Position numbers and translations under genes: made by a program. Positions 28,160 through 36,740 of a stretch of DNA of 50,816 nucleotides are shown here, piece by piece. Under the pieces are notes generated by a model, which had not been told where the DNA came from, did no database searches, and worked only from the letters and a program-made list of their open reading frames with translations. The first letter of the stretch is position 1. Each line of letters begins with the position of its first letter. Origin of the DNA: Solirubrobacterales bacterium (lineage in GTDB: Bacteria; Actinomycetota; Thermoleophilia; Solirubrobacterales; Solirubrobacteraceae); contig DAIDJO010000055.1 of the NCBI GenBank assembly GCA_027451345.1, positions 1-50,816 of the forward strand. The letters are read 5' to 3'.

Positions 28160-29239
28160 GTGCACGCGCAGACCGGGGCGGGATCGCCCACGCAGATTCT
28201 CGATCCGCGCCTCACCGAACCCAAGGCGCGGTACGCGACCCTCGAGCCGCCGGCGACGGACCGGGCCGAGCCGGCGACGTTCTCCCCGTTCAGGGTCTCG
28301 GTCGTCGTCTGCGCCTACACCGCACGACGCCTCCCGGTGCTGCGGTCGGCCGTCGCCGCCGCCCGCGAACAGCTGACGGATGCGGACGAGCTGATCCTCG
28401 TGATCGACCACAACCCCGAGCTGCTCGCGATCGCCCGTGACGCCTTCCCCGCCTCGGACCGTGACGTGCGGGTCATCCCGAACGGGAACGCCAGGGGCCT
28501 GTCGGGCGCTCGGAACGCCGGGGTCGAGGCGGCGCGGGCGGAACTGGTCGCCTTCCTCGACGACGACGCCGTGCCGAGCGAGAATTGGCTCGAACGGCTG
28601 ATCGAGCCGTTCGACGATCCACGCGTGATCGGGACCGGTGGCGTCGCCAGCCCGGAGTGGGAGGACGAGCAGCCGGGCTGGATGCCCGACGAGTTCCTCT
28701 GGGTCGTCGGCTGTTCCTACCGCGGCCTGCCGACCCTGCGGACGCCGATCCGGAATCCGATCGGCGCGAACATGGCCTTCCGGCGCAGCGCCATCCAATC
28801 CGCGGGCGGGTTCGCCGACGGCATCGGCCGGATCGGTCGCACGCCCCTCGGCTGCGAGGAGACGGAGCTCTCGATCCGCGCCACGCGGGCGACGGACGGC
28901 TGGATCGTGCAGCAGCCGTCCGCCTCGGTCGGCCATCTCGTTCCGGCCGACCGCGCCCGGATCGGGTACTTCGTGCGGCGGTGCTGGGCCGAAGGCCTCT
29001 CCAAGGCCCACGTCGCCCGGCTCGCCGGGGAGGACGCGGCGCTCTCCAGTGAGCGACGGTATGCCACGCGGACGCTGCCCGCCGGGGTGCTCGCCGGGGT
29101 GCGAGCCGGGTTCCGCGGCGACCTCTCCGGGTTCGGCCGGGCGGCCGCGATCGCCGGCGGCTTCGCCGTCACGGTCGCCGGATACCTGCGGGGGTTGGCC
29201 GGCAGCCTCCCCGGACGACTCCGGCACAGCGGCGGCTGA
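28160..29239 (+). CDS. GT2 glycosyltransferase
   Basis: From GTG 28160 the product has 359 residues. GT-A motifs are RVSVVVCAYTARRLPVL, LVIDHN, GLSGARNAGVEAA, FLDDDAVPSENW (DDD metal motif), NPIGANMAFRRSA, and GCEETELSIRA. Two C-terminal hydrophobic stretches (IAGGFAVTVAGYLRGL) may associate with the membrane. The start is not certain; the frame is open to 27902 but lacks family similarity upstream. A consensus TTGACA at 28128-28133 lies 26 bp before the GTG, which would give a very short leader. The next GT2 gene starts 1 bp after the stop. Confidence 0.85.
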   Translation: MHAQTGAGSPTQILDPRLTEPKARYATLEPPATDRAEPATFSPFRVSVVVCAYTARRLPVLRSAVAAAREQLTDADELILVIDHNPELLAIARDAFPASDRDVRVIPNGNARGLSGARNAGVEAARAELVAFLDDDAVPSENWLERLIEPFDDPRVIGTGGVASPEWEDEQPGWMPDEFLWVVGCSYRGLPTLRTPIRNPIGANMAFRRSAIQSAGGFADGIGRIGRTPLGCEETELSIRATRATDGWIVQQPSASVGHLVPADRARIGYFVRRCWAEGLSKAHVARLAGEDAALSSERRYATRTLPAGVLAGVRAGFRGDLSGFGRAAAIAGGFAVTVAGYLRGLAGSLPGRLRHSGG

Positions 29240-29240
29240 G

Positions 29241-30485
29241 ATGGATCCGTCGTTTCAACCGATGTGGAGTGGCGAGATCGAGCTGTCCGACCCTCGCCTG
29301 CCCGCACGGCTGATCGACGCCGATGGCGCTCCCCTGCGCCGGGCCCGCCTGCTCGTGCGCGCCCACGGCGAACCGCTGGGATTCCTGCCGTTCGAGACAC
29401 CCGACGGGCGGCTCGACGTCGCTCGCGCGGTCGAGACCGGTGAATCGAGCTTCCGCCTCGCCGCGACGCGGGCGGAGGCCGACCGCAGCTGGGCCGGGGA
29501 GCGCAGCGAGCCGGTGACGATCGTGCTCTGCACCCGCAACCGCGCGACCGGCGCGACCCGCACCCTCGAGTCGCTCCGGGCGCTGCGCCACCGGGCGATC
29601 GAGATCATCGTCGTTGACAACGCCCCGGACGACGACTCGACGCGTCGAGCGGTCGAGACGCTGAGCGCCCGCGACTCGAGGGTGCGGTACGTGCGGGAGG
29701 AGCACGCCGGGCTCTCCTGCGCGCGCAACCGCGGGCTGCGGGAGGCGAGCAACGAGCTGATCGCCTTCACCGACGACGACGTCTGCGTCGACCCGCTCTG
29801 GGTCAACGGGCTGCTCCGCGGCTTCGATCGGCGCGACGACGTGGCCTGTGTCACGGGCCTGGTGGCCAGCGCGTCGCTCCTGCGCCCCGCCGAGCAGTAC
29901 TTCGACCGCCGGGTGTGGTGGTCCTCGAGCTGCGCCCACCGGCTCTTCACCGCCGCGCGAGGCGAGGGCGACCCCGTGCTGCACCCGTACACGGCGGGCA
30001 TCTTCGGCACCGGGGCGAACTTCGCGGCACGCGTCCCGGCGCTCCGGAAGCTCGGCGGGTTCGATGAGTGCCTCGGCGCCGGGTCGCCGACCCGCGGGGG
30101 CGAGGACCTCGACATGTTCGTGCGCCTGGTCACCGCCGGGTTCGCGATCAGCTATGAGCCCGCCGCCCTCGTCTGGCACGAGCACCGGGTGGACGATCAG
30201 GCGCTGCGCCGGCAGATGCACGCCTACGGTCTCGGCCTCACCGCCTACCTCACGAAGCATCTGATGCATGCGCGGTCGCGCCGGGAGCTCCTGCGCCGGG
30301 CGCCGGGAGGACTCCGTCACGCGCTGACGCTGCTCGGGCGCTCCCACGACGCCGTGGGTGCCGCGGCGCTCGACCAGCGCGAGATGACCAGGGTCGAGCT
30401 GCGGGGCATGCTCGGCGGCCCCGCCGCCTACCTCCGCGCGCGACGCGGCGCACGCCCTGAGCACCTCCGCGCCGTGGCCCCCTGA
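29241..30485 (+). CDS. GT2 glycosyltransferase with N-terminal accessory module
   Basis: This is a 414-residue protein. Residues 1-90 form the module (RARLLVRAHGEPLGFLPFETPDG) shared with the protein at 25451. The GT-A domain has VTIVLCTRNRA, IIVVDNAPDD, GLSCARNRGLREA, FTDDDVCVDPLW, GTGANFAARVPAL, GGEDLDMFVR and VWHEH. This pairs the two genes as paralogues. It follows the preceding GT2 with 1 bp between them, so the two are co-transcribed, and it ends directly against the stop of the convergent PPTase gene. Confidence 0.9.
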   Translation: MDPSFQPMWSGEIELSDPRLPARLIDADGAPLRRARLLVRAHGEPLGFLPFETPDGRLDVARAVETGESSFRLAATRAEADRSWAGERSEPVTIVLCTRNRATGATRTLESLRALRHRAIEIIVVDNAPDDDSTRRAVETLSARDSRVRYVREEHAGLSCARNRGLREASNELIAFTDDDVCVDPLWVNGLLRGFDRRDDVACVTGLVASASLLRPAEQYFDRRVWWSSSCAHRLFTAARGEGDPVLHPYTAGIFGTGANFAARVPALRKLGGFDECLGAGSPTRGGEDLDMFVRLVTAGFAISYEPAALVWHEHRVDDQALRRQMHAYGLGLTAYLTKHLMHARSRRELLRRAPGGLRHALTLLGRSHDAVGAAALDQREMTRVELRGMLGGPAAYLRARRGARPEHLRAVAP

Positions 30486-31232
30486 TCAGCCCGGGACGGC
30501 CTGCAGCCCATCGAGCGTGAGGATGCTCATGCGGGCGAGCGGCACGCCGGGAGCGGCGACGGCCACGGCGACCGTCTCCCCTCCCCCCGGGGCGAGACGC
30601 TGATGGACCGTCCAGCCCTCGGCCGGCGGGCCGAGGGCCACCGCCGCCAGCCGCGGGCCGTGCTCCCCGCTGGTGACGGCGACGCGAGCGAGCGCGGGGA
30701 CGATCCCGACGCCGAGCGCCTTGCCCACCGCCTCCTTCACCGTCCAGACCGAGGTGAACCAGGCGGGCACCCGCTCTGCGGCGCACCGGTCGAGCTCGCG
30801 CACCTCGGAATCGGCGAACAGTCGCCGCGCCAGGCGCGCCGGATCGGGTGCAATCTCGGCGGCGGACTCGACGTCAACCCCCACCGCGGCGACCCCCGTC
30901 GCCGCCAGGACGACGACCGGGCCGCTGTGGGCGAGGCTGACGTGCAGCGTGGGCACGTCGGGGAGCCACGGCTGTCCCCCCTCACGGGCGGCGACGCGCA
31001 GTTCGCGGGGCGCGCAGCCGGCGAGGTGGGCGCCGGTCACGCGGAGCAGCGCCCGGCCGACCGCTCGCTGCGCGCGGATCTGCGGGTCGGGCGTCGCGTC
31101 GAGGCGATCGAGCTCCTCCACGCGCAGGAGTCGGCGGGCGGTCCCCTCCCAGTCGGCCCGATCGTGGCGCCCCACGCGCGCGAACGTCAGCCATACGGCA
31201 CCACGCGCCTCGCCCGCCAGCGTCTCGTCCAT
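30486..31232 (-). CDS. 4'-phosphopantetheinyl transferase (Sfp type)
   Basis: This is a 248-residue protein that transfers the phosphopantetheine arm of CoA to a carrier-protein serine. Sfp-type motifs are present: SLAHSG (99-104), GVDVES (Asp120 and Glu122, Mg binding) and WTVKEAVGKALG (Glu167, Lys171). The length fits the Sfp class rather than the short AcpS class. It lies 27 bp downstream of a stand-alone carrier-protein gene on the same strand, so that protein is the likely substrate. Confidence 0.92.
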   Translation of the reverse strand: MDETLAGEARGAVWLTFARVGRHDRADWEGTARRLLRVEELDRLDATPDPQIRAQRAVGRALLRVTGAHLAGCAPRELRVAAREGGQPWLPDVPTLHVSLAHSGPVVVLAATGVAAVGVDVESAAEIAPDPARLARRLFADSEVRELDRCAAERVPAWFTSVWTVKEAVGKALGVGIVPALARVAVTSGEHGPRLAAVALGPPAEGWTVHQRLAPGGGETVAVAVAAPGVPLARMSILTLDGLQAVPG

Positions 31233-31259
31233 GTCTGGGCACCCCTCCAGGGGAGCGGA

Positions 31260-31517
31260 TCAGACCGTCGCCCGGCCCTGGATCTCGTCGACGGCCGCGC
31301 GGATCGAGGCGATGCTCTGAAACACGCTGCGCTTGAGCATGTGATCGGGGAACTCGATGTCGAACTCATCTTCGAGGGCGACCATGATGCTCACGCTCGC
31401 CTGCGAGGACATGCCCACCGCATAAAGGTCAGCTTCTTCGGGCAATGAGGTAGCTGGCACCGTTAGACGGGCATGTGTACCAACGATTTCCCGAATTTTG
31501 TCTTCCGCGAGCTCCAT
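31260..31517 (-). CDS. Small acyl/aminoacyl carrier protein
   Basis: This is an 85-residue acidic protein with a four-helix carrier-protein pattern. The attachment site reads LYAVGMSSQASVSIM, with Ser38 as the expected phosphopantetheine serine; the usual D-S-L is S-S-Q here. Later segments, LEDEFDIEF and SIASIRAAV, match helices II-III of ACPs. ATG 31517 has GAGG close by and AAGGAG slightly further upstream. It is the first gene of the pair with the PPTase and diverges from the hydrolase - aa:CP ligase operon. It is the probable acceptor of that ligase. Confidence 0.9.
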   Translation of the reverse strand: MELAEDKIREIVGTHARLTVPATSLPEEADLYAVGMSSQASVSIMVALEDEFDIEFPDHMLKRSVFQSIASIRAAVDEIQGRATV

Positions 31518-31552
31518 CAACCTCAGTCGCTCCTTGTCGAGTCGTGCTGGAC

Positions 31553-31572
31553 GGGTAGTGGACTCTCTACCC
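31553..31572. promoter_or_regulatory. Inverted repeat in divergent carrier-protein/hydrolase promoter
   Basis: GGGTAG-8 nt-CTACCC, extendable to ACGGGTAG / CTACCCCGT with one bulge, in the 114-bp gap between the two divergent transcripts. A TTGACA (31585-31590) faces the hydrolase gene but no good -10 follows. Confidence 0.4.
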
Positions 31573-31631
31573 CGTAACCCCGGATTGACACGGGAGGTCC
31601 ACGGACCCGCCTCTCCGATCGCCTCGACGCG

Positions 31632-33539
31632 GTGAACACGACGACCCCACCCCACACGCAACCGGCCGCGACGAGCGCCCTGGCCGGCGAGCCGGAATGG
31701 CTTCCCCTCGAGCCGGAGCCCGTCTACGCGGTGCTCCACGTGCCGACGGAGCCGCTGACCGCCTGTGCCGCGCTGCTGCTGCCGGCGTTCGGCTGGGACG
31801 AGGAGTGTTCGTACCGCCGACGCCGGGACTGGGCCACCCAGCTGGCCTCCGCCGGCGTCACCGCCGGGCGCTTTGACTTCCCCGGCCACGAGAACAGCGC
31901 CGGGTCGGCGGTCGAGCCGGGTCGGGCGCAGTCCTGGGTCACCGCGACGGTCGCGGCCGCACGCTGGTTGCGCGGGCGCTCGGGGTGCGAACGGCTGACG
32001 GCGATCGGCGTGGGAGTCGGCGCACTGATCGCCTATCGGGCGGTGATGGACGAGGCGCCGATCGACGACCTGATCCTCTGGGGCGTGCGCGCGAGCGGGA
32101 GGGCGTACGTGCGCGAGTTGCGCGCGTACGCCGCGGTCACCGCGTCTGCCACGGAGGTGGACCCGCCACGCGCCGACGGCGCCATCGGAATCGGCGGCCA
32201 CATCATGAGCCGGGAGACGGCGGCGGAGCTCAGCGCCGTCAACCTGACGAAGCTCCGCCTCCCCGAGGCCGAGCGCCGCCGCGTCCTGCTCATCGGCCGT
32301 GACCGGCACGGCATCGATGCGGCGCTCCGGGATCATCTGACGGCGTCGGGCGCCGACCTCACGCTGCTCGAGTCCGAGGACTACCACGCGCTGATGTCGC
32401 CCCCCGACCTCGGCCTGCGGCCGGCCCGAACCGTGTCGGCCACCGTGGCGTGGATCACCGCCGCACCACCGAACGACATCCCGTCCCCGCCGCGTGCCGG
32501 GAGCGCCCCACCGGTGCGAGCGGTCTCCTTCGATCATCACGGGATCCGGATCCGCGAGCGGCTGACGACCGTCGAGACGCGGCAGGGAGCACTCCGGGGC
32601 GTGATCAGCGAGCCCTCCGGGGAGCCGCGCGCCCCGTTCTGTCTGGTCACCGTGAACTCCGGAGCGCTCCGGCACACGGGCCCGAACCGGATGTTCGTCG
32701 AGATCGGCCGCCGCGCCGCCGGCTGCGGCGTCGTGTCCGCCCGGTTCGACCTGCCCGGACTGGGCGACTCGGACGGCACGGCGGTCAGGAGCTTCGAACG
32801 GGACGAGCCGGACGACCTCGCCTCGCTCGAGGCGATCGGCGCGATCTACGACCACCTCGAGGAGATCGGCCTCGGGCACCGGTTCGTCGCGGCGGGCTTC
32901 TCGCTCGGGGGCTATCTGACGATCCGGATCGCCCGCGCCGACCCCCGGGTGACGGCGGCCCTGGCGGTGAATCCGACGGGCTTCCTCTGGACCGATAAGC
33001 AGCGCAAGCGCATGCTGAAGGACCTGATCGCCGTGGCGGGACCGGACGCGCTGCTCGCCGACACCCCCCCGAACCGTCTGCCACGGGCGCTGCGACCGCT
33101 GGCCGACCGACTCGTAAGGAGCGGCCGCTCGCTCGACGCCGCCGCCCGCCGCCGACTCGCCCACTCCGATCTGCTGTGGCGTATCGAACACCGCCGCGAG
33201 GTGCGCGGCCTCTGCGCCGGACTCGACGATCTGACGGCCGGGCACAGGCGCGTGCTGCTCCTGCTCTCCGAGGAGGAGCAGCTCCTGCGGATGCTCCGCT
33301 TCCGCACGCCCGCGGCGAAGCTGAAGCGCTGTGTCGGGCTCAGGGTCGAGACCCTCCCGGACCGCGACCATCTCCTGCGGCCCCTGCGCATTCAGGAGCT
33401 GGTCATCGACCGGTTCGTCGACGCCCTGACCGAGCTCGGGGCGAGCGGCGGCCCCGCCCCCGCATCCGCGCCGCAGCACGCAACTCCCGTTGAGCCGGCG
33501 GGTTCGAATTGGAAAGAGGTCCTGAGAGATGCCGAGTGA
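31632..33539 (+). CDS. Tandem alpha/beta hydrolase with inactive first domain
   Basis: This is a 635-residue protein with two fused alpha/beta hydrolase domains. In domain 1 (about 30-275) the nucleophile elbow is GVGVG (126-130), so the Ser is replaced by Gly128. Domain 2 (about 300-605) has an intact elbow GFSLG (Ser424) and RFDLPGLGDSDG, with a candidate His580 in DRDHLL. The pair resembles the 'hydrolase 2 / hydrolase 1' proteins that accompany exosortase-linked exopolysaccharide loci, fused here in one chain. It probably releases or transfers an acyl group from the carrier protein (inferred). GTG 31632 is the start. The end overlaps the ligase start by 11 bp. Confidence 0.85.
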   Translation: MNTTTPPHTQPAATSALAGEPEWLPLEPEPVYAVLHVPTEPLTACAALLLPAFGWDEECSYRRRRDWATQLASAGVTAGRFDFPGHENSAGSAVEPGRAQSWVTATVAAARWLRGRSGCERLTAIGVGVGALIAYRAVMDEAPIDDLILWGVRASGRAYVRELRAYAAVTASATEVDPPRADGAIGIGGHIMSRETAAELSAVNLTKLRLPEAERRRVLLIGRDRHGIDAALRDHLTASGADLTLLESEDYHALMSPPDLGLRPARTVSATVAWITAAPPNDIPSPPRAGSAPPVRAVSFDHHGIRIRERLTTVETRQGALRGVISEPSGEPRAPFCLVTVNSGALRHTGPNRMFVEIGRRAAGCGVVSARFDLPGLGDSDGTAVRSFERDEPDDLASLEAIGAIYDHLEEIGLGHRFVAAGFSLGGYLTIRIARADPRVTAALAVNPTGFLWTDKQRKRMLKDLIAVAGPDALLADTPPNRLPRALRPLADRLVRSGRSLDAAARRRLAHSDLLWRIEHRREVRGLCAGLDDLTAGHRRVLLLLSEEEQLLRMLRFRTPAAKLKRCVGLRVETLPDRDHLLRPLRIQELVIDRFVDALTELGASGGPAPASAPQHATPVEPAGSNWKEVLRDAE

Positions 33540-34521
33540 CGTTCGTCTTGACTCGCCCGAGCAGGAGCACTTCCTGCGCGAACTGATCGACGCCGGTCTG
33601 CTGATCGAGAGCGGGGTCCCGGGCGTCTACGGCCACGGCGCGGAGTTCGAGCGCGTGCGGGCGGCGTTCGCGGCGCTGATCACGGAAGCGGGCCGGGCGA
33701 GCGGCGCCGAACAGCTCACCTTTCCCCCGGTGATCCCGAAGCGCAACCTGGAGACCGCGGGGTACGTCGGCAACTTTCCGCATCTCGCCGGCAGCATTTT
33801 CGGGTTCGAGGGGTCCGAGGCGGACGCGCGCGTGGTGCGGGAGCGTGCGGCGGCCCACGAGGACTGGAGCGAGTACGCGGACCAGACCGACCTGATGATG
33901 CTCCCCGCCGCGTGCTATCCGCTGTACCCGGCGATCGCGGCTCGCGGGCCGGTGCCTCCGGGCGGGGTTCTGGTCGACATCGGGGCCGCCTGGGTGTTCC
34001 GCCACGAGCCATCGCTGGACCCGGCCCGCCGGCAGTCGTTCCGGATGCACGAGCTCGTGCGCATCGGGGAGGCTGAGGGGGTCTCCAACTGGCGGGCCGA
34101 CTGGGCCAAGCGCGCCGTCGAGCTGCTCAGCGGCCTGGGACTCGACGCGCGGATCGAGAATGCGAGCGATCCGTTCTTCGGCCGGGCCGGCCGACTGCTC
34201 GCCGCCAACCAGAGCGCCGAGGAGCTGAAGTGGGAGCTCGTCATCCCGATCGCCGGGCCCGAGCCGACGGCCTGCGCCTCGTTCAACTACCACCTCGATC
34301 GTTTCGCCGAGACGTGGGGGCTGCGCTTCGCGGACGGGACCGCGGCGCACACGTCCTGCATCGGGTTCGGCCAGGAGCGCATCGTCGCCGCGCTGCTGCG
34401 GACCCACGGGCTCGAGCCCGAGAGCTGGCCCGAGGCGGTGCGCTCCCGCCTCCGGCTCACGTCCGACGAGGAGGGTGCCGGCGGCGGGCCCCGGCCGGGG
34501 GCGACCGTGACGGCATGGTGA
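33529..34521 (+). CDS. Amino acid:[carrier protein] ligase (class II aaRS-like)
   Basis: This is a 330-residue class II synthetase catalytic core without the N-terminal tRNA-binding coiled coil of SerRS. Motif 2 is VFRHEPSLDPARRQSFRMHEL (Arg158), and motif 3 is IGFGQERIV (Arg284). Cys129, Glu175 and Cys277 fall at the spacing of the zinc ligands known for the Bradyrhizobium aa:CP ligases and archaeal-type SerRS. Members activate a small amino acid such as Gly or Ala with ATP and load it on the phosphopantetheine of a small carrier protein. The divergent 31260 gene is the natural acceptor. ATG 33529 follows AAAGAGG. Confidence 0.92.
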   Translation: MPSDVRLDSPEQEHFLRELIDAGLLIESGVPGVYGHGAEFERVRAAFAALITEAGRASGAEQLTFPPVIPKRNLETAGYVGNFPHLAGSIFGFEGSEADARVVRERAAAHEDWSEYADQTDLMMLPAACYPLYPAIAARGPVPPGGVLVDIGAAWVFRHEPSLDPARRQSFRMHELVRIGEAEGVSNWRADWAKRAVELLSGLGLDARIENASDPFFGRAGRLLAANQSAEELKWELVIPIAGPEPTACASFNYHLDRFAETWGLRFADGTAAHTSCIGFGQERIVAALLRTHGLEPESWPEAVRSRLRLTSDEEGAGGGPRPGATVTAW

Positions 34522-35462
34522 GGCGCTCGGCAGCCGCGCTCGCCGCGCTCGTGCTCACCGGGGCCATCGCCGCGGGCTGCGGGTCGGCCTCGGGCAGCTC
34601 CGGGACCTCGACGGGGCCGCGGGGCTCCGGCCGGGGGCGCTCCGCGCGCGCGACGCAGGGCGTCCAGAGCGTCACGCTGCGCTCGGGCGGGCGGCGCCGC
34701 ACCTATCTGCTCTACGTGCCACCGGGCGACTCGCGCACGCACCCGCTGCCCCTCGTCCTGCTCTTCCATGGCGCGGGCGACACGGCGAGCCACGCCGTGG
34801 GCGAGACCGACCTGCTCGGCATCGCGCAGCGGCGGCACAACATGATCCTGGCGTTCCCGCAGGGCTACGACAACACCTGGAACGAGGGCGTCGGCTCCAC
34901 TCCGGCCGCCCGGGCCGGGGTCAACGACGTGGCCTTCACCGCGGCGATCCTGCGGCAGATCGAGGCGAGGTACTGGATCGACCCACATCGCGTGGTCGCG
35001 ACGGGCCTCTCGAACGGGGCGCTCCTGACCGAGTGGCTCGGCTGCACGCTGAGCCGTCAGTTGACGCTGATCGCGCCCGTCGAGGGGCAGCTGCCGGTGG
35101 CCAGCTCGGCCCGGTGCCACCCCCCTGAGCCGGTGGCCGTCTTCGAGGTGCACGGGACGGCCGACAAGTCGATCCCCTATTCGGGAGGCGGCTTCATCGG
35201 CATCGGCGGCGTCCCCGGCCCGACCGTGCTCTCCGCGCCTGACTCAGCGCGCCGCTGGGCGACGCTCGACCACTGTTCCGCGCCGCCGCGGAGCGCCGGC
35301 TCGGGCGGAGTCGTCTTCACCACCTACGCCCGCTGCACCGACGGGGTGACCGTCACGCTGGCGACGGTCGAGCACGGCGGCCACGCCTGGCCGACCGGAT
35401 TCGGACCGACCCTCGCCAACACGATCGCGGCGCTCCGCACCACCCGCACGGCGATCCCCTGA
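34515..35462 (+). CDS. Lipoprotein esterase (PHB depolymerase/LpqC-like)
   Basis: This is a 315-residue exported lipoprotein with lipobox IAAGC (about residue 22), a Ser/Arg-rich linker, then an alpha/beta hydrolase of the PHB-depolymerase/feruloyl-esterase type: LLFHGAGDTASHAVGET, FPQGYDNTWNEG, a nucleophile elbow GLSNG, an acid-residue region VHGTADKSIPYSGGG, and catalytic His in VEHGGHAWP. It would cleave ester bonds outside the cell. ATG 34515 overlaps the ligase stop by 7 bp, so it is co-translated with the ligase, and it is convergent with the ATP-grasp gene 17 bp away. Confidence 0.88.
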   Translation: MVRRSAAALAALVLTGAIAAGCGSASGSSGTSTGPRGSGRGRSARATQGVQSVTLRSGGRRRTYLLYVPPGDSRTHPLPLVLLFHGAGDTASHAVGETDLLGIAQRRHNMILAFPQGYDNTWNEGVGSTPAARAGVNDVAFTAAILRQIEARYWIDPHRVVATGLSNGALLTEWLGCTLSRQLTLIAPVEGQLPVASSARCHPPEPVAVFEVHGTADKSIPYSGGGFIGIGGVPGPTVLSAPDSARRWATLDHCSAPPRSAGSGGVVFTTYARCTDGVTVTLATVEHGGHAWPTGFGPTLANTIAALRTTRTAIP

Positions 35463-35479
35463 CACCGACCCGGCTTCGC

Positions 35480-36733
35480 TCATGACCCGCCGCTGATCCG
35501 CACCTCCGAGTGCACGCGCCGATCCATCGCCTCGAGCTCGTCGTGATCGCTCACCGTGCCGCGCACGGAGAACACATGGCCGTGATTCCCCTCGCGCCAG
35601 TCGACCGGTTGACCGGGACCACGGTTCAGGATGCACTCGGTCACCCGCGGGTCCTCGGCAAGCTGCTCGAGTCCGTCGACCGCTGTGACCCGGCGCATCC
35701 AGCGCGGCGCATGCACGTAGAAGAGGAACCCGACCCGATCGGGGACGAGGGGACGCTCCACCCTGATCTCCTCCCCGAGCGCGACGCGCATCGCAACGTT
35801 GAGCAGCCGCAGATCGGTGATGTCGGCGAGCATCTCGGGCACGCCACCGCCGATGCGCCCGTTGACCTCGATCACCCGCGCTCCCTCGGGCGTGAACTTG
35901 ATCTCGGTGTGGCAGCACCCGGTCTCGATCCCGATCGCCTCGAGCGCCGCGGTGGCCGCTGAGAGCGCCGCGCGCCGATCCGCGGGATCGAGCTCCGCCT
36001 CGATGAAGAAGCCGGATTCCCGGAACGGCTCGGCGGGCGGGAACCGGCCGGTGATCGCGATGTGGCTCACGTGGCCATGGCTGACCACGCTCTCGACCGA
36101 GACGTAGTCGGCGAAGCAGTCTCGCACCGCGCCCCGCCGGTCCCCGAGGTACTCCTCGAGCACGAGCGCCGTCCCATTCGTCAGGGCCGCCTGTTCCCGC
36201 AGCTCGGCGGGGGACTCGACCCGCACCGTGTCGCGGCTCCCCTCGTTGTCGGTCCGGGGCTTCAGCACGGCGGGGAAGCGCGCGGCGCCGAGGAACGCCT
36301 CCCAGTCCGCGGCCGCCGCTGCCGCGGGCACCGTCTGAAAGCCGGGCACGGGAACGCCGCCGGCGCGAAGGGCCTCGCGCTGGGTGAACTTGTCGGTCAG
36401 CCGCCGCGCCACCAGCGGCGAGTGGAAGGCCAGGCCAAGCCGGTCGGCGAGCTCGGCGGTGAACCGCAACCGCTTGTCCTTGAAGCTGATGATCCCGGCC
36501 GGGGCGAGCGCCGACACGGCCGAGGCCGCCTCCGCGCTGTCCATGCCCGTGACATCGACCACGGGACCAAACCGTTTGAGGAATCGCGCCGCCGCCGCGC
36601 TGTCATCCACCGTCTCGTCCACGACCCAGGCCACCGCGCAGAGATCGTGGGCCGCCTCCATCAGCTGGAAGACGGAGAACGAGGCGGGGTGGTAGACGAG
36701 CGCGAGCGTCGGACGCGTCTGCTCCGCCGCCAC
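35480..36733 (-). CDS. ATP-grasp carboxylate-amine ligase
   Basis: This is a 417-residue protein. A preATP-grasp Rossmann-like part is followed by the ATP-grasp fold: SPLVARRLTDKFTQREALRAGGVPVPGF, the lysine strand FPAVLKPRTDNEGSRDT, VLEEYLGD, and the metal site ARVIEVNGRIGGG. The family makes acyl-phosphates and joins them to amines or amino acids. Residues 330-417 form a C-terminal domain like those of BacD/carnosine-synthase-type ligases. GTG 36733 lies 7 bp past the acyl-CoA dehydrogenase stop. It probably couples an amino acid within this locus; substrates are unknown. Confidence 0.88.
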   Translation of the reverse strand: MAAEQTRPTLALVYHPASFSVFQLMEAAHDLCAVAWVVDETVDDSAAAARFLKRFGPVVDVTGMDSAEAASAVSALAPAGIISFKDKRLRFTAELADRLGLAFHSPLVARRLTDKFTQREALRAGGVPVPGFQTVPAAAAAADWEAFLGAARFPAVLKPRTDNEGSRDTVRVESPAELREQAALTNGTALVLEEYLGDRRGAVRDCFADYVSVESVVSHGHVSHIAITGRFPPAEPFRESGFFIEAELDPADRRAALSAATAALEAIGIETGCCHTEIKFTPEGARVIEVNGRIGGGVPEMLADITDLRLLNVAMRVALGEEIRVERPLVPDRVGFLFYVHAPRWMRRVTAVDGLEQLAEDPRVTECILNRGPGQPVDWREGNHGHVFSVRGTVSDHDELEAMDRRVHSEVRISGGS

Positions 36734-36740
36734 CGCCCGC

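Noticed and set aside
33529-34521. Seryl-tRNA synthetase
   Set aside because: It is 330 residues long, lacks the N-terminal tRNA-binding arm, and neighbours a carrier protein and PPTase; the zinc-ligand spacing fits aa:CP ligases.
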